Shown here piece after piece: positions 56,642 through 64,000 of a stretch of 64,000 nt of DNA. How positions within the stretch are numbered: position 1 is the stretch's first letter; every line of letters begins with the position of its first letter. Under the pieces are notes generated by a model that searched no databases, had not been told where the DNA came from, and was given only the letters and a program-made list of their open reading frames with translations. This DNA comes from Curvularia sp. ZM96 (lineage: Eukaryota > Ascomycota > Dothideomycetes > Pleosporales > Pleosporaceae). The position numbers were made by a program, and so were the translations under genes. The stretch is taken from assembly GCA_022457065.1 (NCBI GenBank), contig JAJGBQ010000001.1, forward strand, positions 2,914,001 through 2,978,000, read 5' to 3'.

Positions 56642-58545
56642 CTAAGAAAATTCCTGTCCCATCATCTCGTCCTCAGCGTCTGAATTGTCGTCCAAAGCAG
56701 GTGCTCCCATAAAAGTGTCAAGATTGAATCTGGGGTCGATCTCGTGCTTGGATTGCAGCGATGTGTTGTGCATGTGACCAGCTTTCACAGTCGTCAGTGA
56801 ACTGCTGTCTTCCGTGGTGATTGTCGGTGCGTTTCCTCCTTGGTCGTCTACGGCGCCGTGTGAAAGGAGAAGGTCTACAATTTCTTGTTGTCTCTCTTTC
56901 CTGGCCCAACTGAGTGCTGTGGCTCCCCATAGACATTTCTGATTCAAATCGATCTGTGGATGTTGGAGCAGTAATCTCACTGCTTCAATTTGACCCCTCA
57001 TTACAGCCATGAACAATGGGCTTCCATCCGAATAATGCTTCCTATTGACGTCGATATCACTGTGTGATAGGAAGACTTCTAGTGCCTCGAAATCTCGGTT
57101 CTTCACAGCGCTATGGAGGAGATTGTTCGGACTATAGAGTATATGCCGACTTTCGAAAGCTGCAAAGTTGAGAAATCGAGTGATTATGTCCTTGACAAAC
57201 TCCTTGTTTGTTGATTGGTCATCCATAATGTCGTGATGGGTCTTTGGAACAATGTGTTCGAGTAGCACGTGGACACATTTCCAATCCCCTTTGAACGCTG
57301 CGTCGAGAAGAGGTGTGCGACCATACATATCTGAAGATGAGATATCTGCCTTCCATTTATCCATGAGTAGCTTTATGATTTCCAAATGCCCACGCTTGAC
57401 AGCATGTTGCAAGGGAGTGCGTCTACATCCATCCTGGGAGTTGACGTCGAACTTGAGGTTGAGTAGTTGCTCAACGATATTCGCGTGTCCATTCGAGGCA
57501 GCGACGTGTAGTGCAAGGCGGTAATGGTGTCTTGTCCCGCAGTTTTTATTGATCTTATCAGAAGCGAGCAATAGTCCCATTATCTTTGCATTGCCATATC
57601 GCGCTGCATCGTGTATCGGTGCATAATTTCCGTTGTGTGCATTTACATCAAAATCTGGGTGGTCGAGTAGAGCTGCTGCTAGTGTATCATTTTTGGCCAT
57701 CATTGCATTACCAAATATTCTGTTTGCGAAATGATGCCCAAAATTGGTTTTTGAATGTTGTGCATACAGGTCAACAATCTCTATGTTCTTGGTCTGCGCG
57801 AGGTAACGTTCGGTAGTTTGCCATCTTTCGCGTACGTTCTGTTCATTTGGTATATGTTCGATTAAGGCCTTTACTGTGTCCAGATCACTGCCCAGGAACG
57901 CCTCATGCAGTGGCATCCGACCGCTTTTGTTCTTTGCATCGACATTTGCGCCTTTGCCGAGCAAGTATTGAACTGTCTTTGCCTGGCCGTTCCGAGCAGC
58001 GCAGTGTAGTGCAGTGGAGTCGTCGCCTGCTGTTGTGTCTGGCGTGAATCCAAAGGTCATCAGACGCTCCAAAGTTTCAATATTTCCAGAGGTTGCAGCT
58101 TGCGCGAACATGGAGATGCTATAGATTCCGTTGAAGGAATTGGCAGTTGATGATATTCCGACGTTCTGCGGCAAAGAATCTGTTGTGGTAGCATCGGCCA
58201 TGGAACTATTGCTCTTGGCAGACGGCAGAGCGCTGGGATGGTATTTCCGGACATGCCTCGTGAGATTGTCCTTCCGTTCGAATGTTTTCCGACACTGATC
58301 GACAAGGCAACGATGCTGATCGTTGCCAACAAGATGACGAGCTTTTATGTGCCTCCCGAGGTCTAAACGAAGAGCAAAGCCGCGTGAACATTTTTCGCAT
58401 CGGAAGGGCTTGGAGTGTCTTTTCTGATGCCGACTCTAGTACGTCAGCATTTTGATGTGAATTGCACGGCAGCGACTTACTTTAGCTCACCCTGAAGGTT
58501 GTACGACTTTGGACAACTATCGCATTGAAAGACCTCTAATGCCAT
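56642..58545 (-). CDS. C2H2 zinc-finger/ankyrin-repeat fusion protein
   Basis: Exons 58481-58545 and 56642-58433 flank a 47-nt intron and give 618 residues. Three N-terminal C2H2 fingers occupy about residues 6-88. Finger 1 (C8, C11, H24, H28) is created by splicing across the intron; fingers 2 and 3 read CEKCSRGFALRLDLGRHIKARH and CLVDQCRKTFERKDNLTRH. A spacer leads to about ten ankyrin repeats from roughly 130 to 560, for example TALHCAARNGQAKTVQYLLGK, RTPLQHAVKRGHLEIIKLLM and GSPLFMAVMRGQIEAVRLLL. The tail is acidic. The combination suggests a DNA-binding or nuclear adaptor protein with a protein-interaction scaffold. No function is known to me. A second Met at residue 100 would give an ankyrin-only form. 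Confidence 0.85.
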
Positions 58546-58946
58546 GGTGGCAATGTGAAACTTGAATCATGAATCAGACACGCTCCTCTGTAGAGTACAT
58601 AAGGTAATATGTGTATACTGTTGAGTCAACAATTTTGATAGATAGCTAATGAGGCGCACAAGGGTGGAGGGCAAGGGCACCCATTGCGGGGTGAAGGGCA
58701 CCAATCGTGAGTTTGATTGGCTTTTAGCCTCGCCGTGGCTGAGTAGTTGAAAGAATACTCTTATGCCGCTACCGCCCCCTTTGCCCCATTGCTCCCTCCT
58801 AATTTCTTGTCAGGAATGATTTTCGTCCTTCATCAAGCACAACCTCAGGTACACTCGGTGCGAGAGTCTATAACTTTAGCTTCCTTCGCCCGTTTTCTCT
58901 GAAGAGCTACAAAGCCCGACTTATCTTTGCACCTCTTATCTTCAAA
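58546..58946. promoter_or_regulatory. Divergent region between two C2H2 genes
   Basis: 401 bp between the divergent starts of the finger/ankyrin gene and the 284-residue C2H2 gene. It contains two GGGCAC(C) motifs, near 58675 and 58696. Confidence 0.45.
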
Positions 58947-59829
58947 ATGGACAATCGATCTCTCAATTCCCCCAGGTCTCCCAAACAACAAGCCAGCGAG
59001 GACAACAACAACTGGCAAAATCCGATACAGTAAGCTTTTTTTTTTAACATTATGCAGGTATGCCTCCTTTGGACCGGTGAGCGTCACGTCTATGCAGGCT
59101 GTCCCAATTCAGCCCTTCCAATCGACCAATGCAAACCCTGTATCCCTACACCCTGGATACATGAGTAGACCACATTGCCCTTTTCATGTTGATGATCGGC
59201 AAAATTACGTCGCGCTTGCTATCAGCCAGCCTACAGACCCCTTCTCCAATCCAGCCCTCGACAACAGCTTCACAGGCCAGGGGTATGAAGGACTGTCGCC
59301 TGAATTTAACTACTACGAGAGTGGCTCGCAGTATCCCTATCACAATGGCGATTGGATCAACGACGCTGCGCTTGACATGAGCCGGCATGAATATCACTTC
59401 TCCAACACAGCTCTCGAGATTGGCTTCATGGGTCCGGTGTCTGGGGGATTTCAGCCCGAGCTCAACCACTGGGGGATGAACTCACTTGTAATGACATCAA
59501 GCGATGTTTTCGGTTTGGATCTGGCCCCCATTTCCAACATAACTGGAATCTCCCACATGAACGGAAATGCATTCGAGCCTGTTGTCCCTTCAAACACCGT
59601 TCCAGTGCCTCATGCTGTCGCTGCTCCTACTGTCAATGATGACAGCATCCGCTGCGACAGATGCAACCGCCCTTTTGGTCGGCCTCAAGAACTGCGCCGT
59701 CACATGCGGAGGTATGGTCCTCGCAACTTGAAATGCAGTTTCGACGGTTGCAACAAGGCATTCTATCGCCCTGACAAGCTGCGTGATCACCTGAGGCAAG
59801 GTCACCATGGTACTAATCCTTTCCAATGA
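58947..59829 (+). CDS. Small C2H2 zinc-finger protein with one degenerate finger
   Basis: Exons 58947-59029 and 59058-59829 flank a 28-nt intron as modelled (GTAAGC donor, T-run, TAACAT, GCAG acceptor) and give 284 residues. The first 220 residues are low in charge and rich in Asn, Ser, Pro, Gly and aromatic residues, like fungal activation domains. Two C2H2 fingers sit at the C terminus. The first (C227, C230, H243) has Tyr at 247 where the last His is expected. The second (C254, C259, H272, H277) is complete. It is probably a transcription factor; targets unknown. The intron is unusually short. Without splicing the ATG frame ends at a TAA just downstream, so splicing or a later start is needed. 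Confidence 0.72.
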
Positions 59830-60749
59830 CTTTCGGATTGACGCTTTGTGCAGAGGGCATTCTTTTGGTTGGGTCAATCGGGACAGTGTTTATCTTCAGT
59901 TGTTTGTATGGCTTTTCTTCACACAGTCTTTACCGTTCGATTGCTACATGTTGTCTTCTTCGCGTACAGTACACACTCGTTCGTAGCCAATGAATACAGT
60001 CACTCTTTTACGCAATGTTCACATCGTGATGCAATCCATCAGCTCTCACTACCAACAGCGCTTCAGCTCACGAGAACTCGAGCCAGATCCTCGCAATGCC
60101 ATTACTACTTCGTACTACCATCCATATCTAGGCTAGGGAGTACTCTGCATAAGCGATCGGGCATCTCTGCGTGGTTGGGGGCACCTACATCCAATCAACA
60201 CCGACAAGGCTGAAACCACCATAGTCCTCCATATGCAGCCCAAGGTGCCCCTTCACATCAGAGAGGGCACCTAGGTCCAACAGAAACATGCGAAAGGCAC
60301 GGAGCGCGCATAATGTATATGCATGATGAGCTGGCGGTGTGATGGCTTGGACGCGTGAAGCCTTGCGCCTACTGGTACCACGAGCAGTTGTCAACGTCTG
60401 GAGTGAGGCGAAGTGCAGCAAGAGGCACTCTCTTGACCGGTCAAAACTCGAATGACGGATTCACCATGATTCAGCTGCCAAGGACATGAGGCTCTGCGAT
60501 ACGCGTCACGTCCTGGCTGAGGTGAAGTACATCGACTAGTCCAAGAGAGGACTAGTTAACAATCCTGACATTGGCTTGGGTATCTGCAAGCGATTACAAC
60601 AAGACGGACGCGTATCATGGTTTCTATTGACATCTCGATACCATTTGCTCTAGCGATTGCTGATACAAGTCCAATACGCACGCATCATGTAGCGTGAAAG
60701 ACGTCCTAACAACTACTGTGCTTATATCACCCTCAATGCTCCAAACAGT
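59830..60749. other. Intergenic with GGGCAC-type motifs
   Basis: No gene supported. GGGCAC/GTGCCC motifs occur near 60179, 60245 and 60265. Confidence 0.35.
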
Positions 60750-61770
60750 CTAAGACCTACCAGGCCACCGCACGCTCCATCTAGGGTCCCCGGGCGTACT
60801 ATGTATCGCCCGTTGGTGCCCTCTTAGGTACCGTTTATGATAGAAGCCTCTGTTGCATCCTGGTACCTCGCAGACAAAGATCGCGCCTCTGTACTCTTCC
60901 GGCTGCTCGACTCTCGATGGGTGGATTATCAAGTCTTCAATTGACGGCGGCTGGGACTCTCCTTGATTAGGCGCAGGTGTCACTGTTCGATTAGCCGTGG
61001 TCTGGTCTTCGGCTTGCGATGTCGCCTTTTCTTCATCTTCCTCATTCCAATCGGGGATTGGGGTATCTTGTCTGATGGGTGTTGGTTGTGTTTCTGGTTG
61101 CGGATGTGATTCAGTATTGTCTCCTTCGACTACTCCAGCGGCGGGACCTGCTCCTGAGGTTGGGTTTGATCCTAAGACGGAGTCGTGACGGCCAGCCAAT
61201 ACATCTTCTGCAAATGCCTTCAAAGAAGGGCTCACCTTTTTGGTGTAACTGTACCAACTGCCCTCGTACTAAAAGCCGTCAGGTTCGGTTTCTTCGTCGG
61301 CAGGTTCCTTGTCAGCAGGTTCCTCATCAGCAATTTCTTGGTTGACGATGTCTTCATTGGTAGCTTGCTCATTGATGGCATCTCCTTCGATAGTGCCCTC
61401 GGTGGTAGTATCCTGGCTGACGGCGTTCTCATTGATAGACTCATAATTAACGAGAAACTCGTTGAAGAAGTCGTCGTTATTGACATCTTCATCAATGGGC
61501 GGTTCTTTGGTGTTCTCTTCGCCAATGGATTCTGGATTGGTAACGTCTTCGTTGGTCGCGCCGGCTTCTTCAGGTGCAACGGTATTTGGTGCACCAGACC
61601 CCGAATCACTACTATGAATCAGCAGAGCTCCATAGAATGTGAGCTGCGAATTACTCTTCAGCTTTCATTCGAGACTCTTCAAACATCCAATCCGCTGTTT
61701 GAGCATCAAAGGCACCTCCGCCATCCATAAATCCAGGGAACGCCATATCTGAGCGTGGGTTGAAAGACAT
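60750..61770 (-). pseudogene. Acidic C2H2 zinc-finger gene interrupted by an in-frame amber codon
   Basis: Exon 61655-61770 encodes MSFNPRSDMAFPGFMDGGG and ends GTAATT. Exon 2 begins at 61611 or 61608 (tandem TAGTAG acceptor). It encodes an Asp/Glu/Asn-rich stretch (PADKEPADEETEPDGF) to a TAG at 61271-61269, 152 residues. The same frame then continues without another stop for 172 codons (61268-60750), ending with a complete C2H2 finger, CEVPGCNRGFYHKRYLRGHQRAIH-type with C-x4-C-x12-H-x4-H. Either the TAG is a nonsense mutation, or it is removed by an intron (CTGAC then TTTTAG just before it looks like a 3' splice site, but no good donor is visible), or it is read through. Called pseudogene only provisionally; it may be an intact gene. 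Confidence 0.5.
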
Positions 61771-62686
61771 GGTTTGGTGAGATTTTCAGACTTTGCAGCT
61801 TTAGGGATAGGCGTATTGTATCAGAGCGGACGTGTTTGAGGCCTTTCTGTTGCCGGTATTGATGTTAACAATACGTAAAGCTAATGATAGAAAGAAGGCG
61901 GGTAGAGCGGAAAGAAGTGCATAACAGAGCTTGAGTAGCATGCGTGCGTTGGACCATCGCAGAAGATCGAACTATTAGGAAGTTACTTTTGAACAAAGAA
62001 GAAGGACTAGAAGCGTGCTGTTGCTTCCAGAGCGCGTGTAGAAGGAGCAATTACTCTTATACAGAAACTACGATGACGACATCAACGTTTTCATTGAGCA
62101 AACTTCACCTACTCTACTGATAAGAAGTCCAGTACTTTGTCAAAACCTCGAAGTATTCACGAAGTACAGGAAGCTTTTATGCAGAAAGTCATCCCTCTCT
62201 CTTGCGACCATTCCCCCTAACCCGCTCCTCTTACACATTGCCAATTCTAGTACCTACACCCACTGCCTAAAAGCCAATGCATCTAACTTTTAGATGACTA
62301 AAACCCGACATCTCATACACAACAATACCTTACTCCTCCGCATCCTCTTACCACATCATTAGAAACCCCTCCTTCCCCTTCTCATTGAAACCCAAAGACT
62401 AATTTCCGAGTCGCTAGGAAGTCCGTCAAGACACTTTGGCGAAGATATTGATGCAGGGAATGAGATTCATTCTTATACTACCTGAGCTCTTAATTTTGAT
62501 GCACGTACACGCGCTCTTTCATCATCACCCACACTCCTCTTCTTTCTTTCTCTTTCTCTCTCGCGCGCAAAAAGCCATGTTGTAGGTGAAACTACAAACG
62601 CTAATGCCATGTTTGAATGCCACACCGCGTCGTCACTCCTCCAGCCACTGCCAATTCTCACCGAACACACTCTCTCGTACAACCCC
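61771..62686. other. Intergenic, no gene supported
   Basis: The promoter side of the acidic C2H2 gene and the 3' flank of the CPSF_A-like gene. No domain-bearing frame found. Confidence 0.4.
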
Positions 62687-64000
62687 TCAAAGCATCGGCA
62701 TGAGCACATCGCGCATCCAGCTCGCCACCTGCACGTATAGCTCGCCACTTCCCATCTTCGCCTTGCCCTTTCCTTCGATTTCAGAGCTACGATCCCAGCT
62801 CTGACAAACATCTCGTGCCAACTCCATGAACAAGATGTTAATCTCGGCATCCACGTGATCGCAAACCAGACTCTCTACGTCACCACCGCTCTCATCCAGC
62901 CAGCGCTTGAGTAAATCGCCATCGACGTGCTTATGCCTGGGTCCGCGCTGAGATGTACGTTCGAGGTGTCTTGGATCGACATCTCTAATCATGACATTGC
63001 CGTGTTGAGCCCCTGGCGCATTGTTCATGAGGATGCGGAAGATGTCGCCACTGCGAGGCTGGAAGGTATCATGTTGGTGCACATTCGAGCGCGAGTTCTT
63101 GATTTCAATGAGGTTTTGAACCAAGCGCAGCAGGTGGCGTGCGGGCTGGGAGAGGATGGAAAAGGCGAAGATGGTGCCGTCGGTACATGCACCTAGAATG
63201 TCGTCTACAAGGACGCCTGTAACCTTACCGTTGGGACTTGCTCGGCGCCATGGTGGACGGATATCACCGCGATCGATACGGATCACTGTGCGGGGAAGAC
63301 ATGCTTCGAACAGTGTGTCTGATACGCTACTATAAGTCACCTTTGAAGGCTGGTAGAGGCCCACCACCGAGCTGCTCTTCTTGTCCGTGAGTAGCACAAA
63401 ACGATCATCTTGAGTCTCGTCGCTCGCATTGTGTACGTCCATGACGAGATGCCGGGAGCAGTTACGTGCACCACTGTCAGAAAATTGCGAAGCAAATGTC
63501 GGCTTTCCAGAGGGGTAACTGAATTGGACTTGGAAGCAGATGTGCGAATGCTGGAGCGTTGATACATAGACGAAAGGTTGGTTGATGGACACATGAATAC
63601 CAGGCGAATGAAGTTCCGTCTTTGCACGTTGGGACCACCTGCGATATTTTAGTTAGTTTCCAATGCAAACTGACAAACGAAGCACACACCTTCCATCCTT
63701 CTCATCAAACTCATCCATGGACAAGGTCTTTCCAATGACACTGACGGTGGTTTTATTGTCCCATAGTGCGATACTGTAGACTGGCTGATCATATGTGGAT
63801 TGCTTTTGCAGCTCCAGCTTGGAGCCGGATCTTCCAGTGCTGAATATCAATCTTCTTCCAGTTTGCCGATTCGGCCCAACTTGTATACCTGTGCCGACGA
63901 TGATGAGGGAGTACCGTTTGTCTCGGTGATTGATAAACTGCCACTCAACAATGCAATACACTCTTTCCGCATGTTGAAGAGGATATTGTGCTACAATTAA
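62687..64000 (-). CDS. CPSF_A/DDB1/MMS1-family protein, C-terminal part (runs off the right edge)
   Basis: Exon 63690 to beyond 64000 and exon 62687-63638 flank a 51-nt intron with a GTGTGT donor and a CTAAC branch site. About 422 residues are visible, with the frame open to the edge. YSLIIVGTGIQVGPNRQTGRRLIF near the right edge and the block VTGVLVDDILGACTDGTIF, then ILSQPARHLLRLVQNLIEIK, match the C-terminal beta-propeller and helical tail of CPSF_A-domain proteins (DDB1, RSE1, CFT1, MMS1). These are scaffolds in DNA-repair ubiquitin ligases or RNA processing. Which member this is cannot be told without the N-terminal two thirds; the divergence suggests an MMS1-like protein rather than DDB1 or RSE1. 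Confidence 0.72.

Noticed and set aside
59848..60213. 121-codon plus-strand frame after the small C2H2 gene
   Set aside because: Overlaps the 3' flank, lacks an ATG in good context and shows no motif.

Overview
The window comes from a filamentous ascomycete. The reasons are short GT-AG introns of about 45-120 nt with CTAAC/CTGAC-like branch sites, a chitin synthase of each of classes V, VI and VII, and an AreB/ASD4-type GATA factor. A dothideomycete of the Pleosporales type is my guess, from general gene style only. I found no transposon, CRISPR array or bacterial-type operon. All gene models below were spliced by hand and checked for reading-frame closure.

Layout. 1-6.1 kb: a truncated F-box/2EXR-like gene at the left edge, a zinc-independent MDR oxidoreductase and a secreted histidine acid phosphatase. 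7.1-10.7 kb: the nonsense-mediated decay factor UPF2. 13.8-34.6 kb: an island with three division-III chitin synthases (class VI, then class VII and class V head to head). Between them lie a Nudix hydrolase, L-2-hydroxyglutarate dehydrogenase and the endocytic EH-domain protein End3. 35.3-41.7 kb: translation factor eIF5B and an MFS transporter. 42.3-46 kb: an intron-containing tRNA-Leu(UAA), a secreted protein built of five Kex2-flanked repeats, and nuclear-encoded ATP synthase subunit 9. 47.3-55.8 kb: an AreB-like GATA factor whose 5' coding exon has no AUG, SRP68, and a large mitochondrial PPR protein divergent from SRP68. 56.6-61.8 kb: three neighbouring C2H2 zinc-finger genes, one fused to ankyrin repeats and one interrupted by an in-frame amber codon. 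62.7-64 kb: the C-terminal part of a CPSF_A/DDB1/MMS1-like protein running off the right edge.

How the genes relate. The 13.8-34.6 kb block has a cell-wall and polarised-growth theme. Its class VII/class V pair shares a 1.9-kb divergent intergenic region, as described in other filamentous ascomycetes; class VI and End3 lie close by. Most of the other genes are unrelated housekeeping functions. The best candidate for an undescribed system is the Kex2-processed repeat protein at 43.2-43.9 kb. Its 26-residue repeat is identical in three copies at the protein level while about 11 of 26 codons differ silently between copies, which points to selection on the released peptide. The accessory-looking stretch is 56-62 kb.
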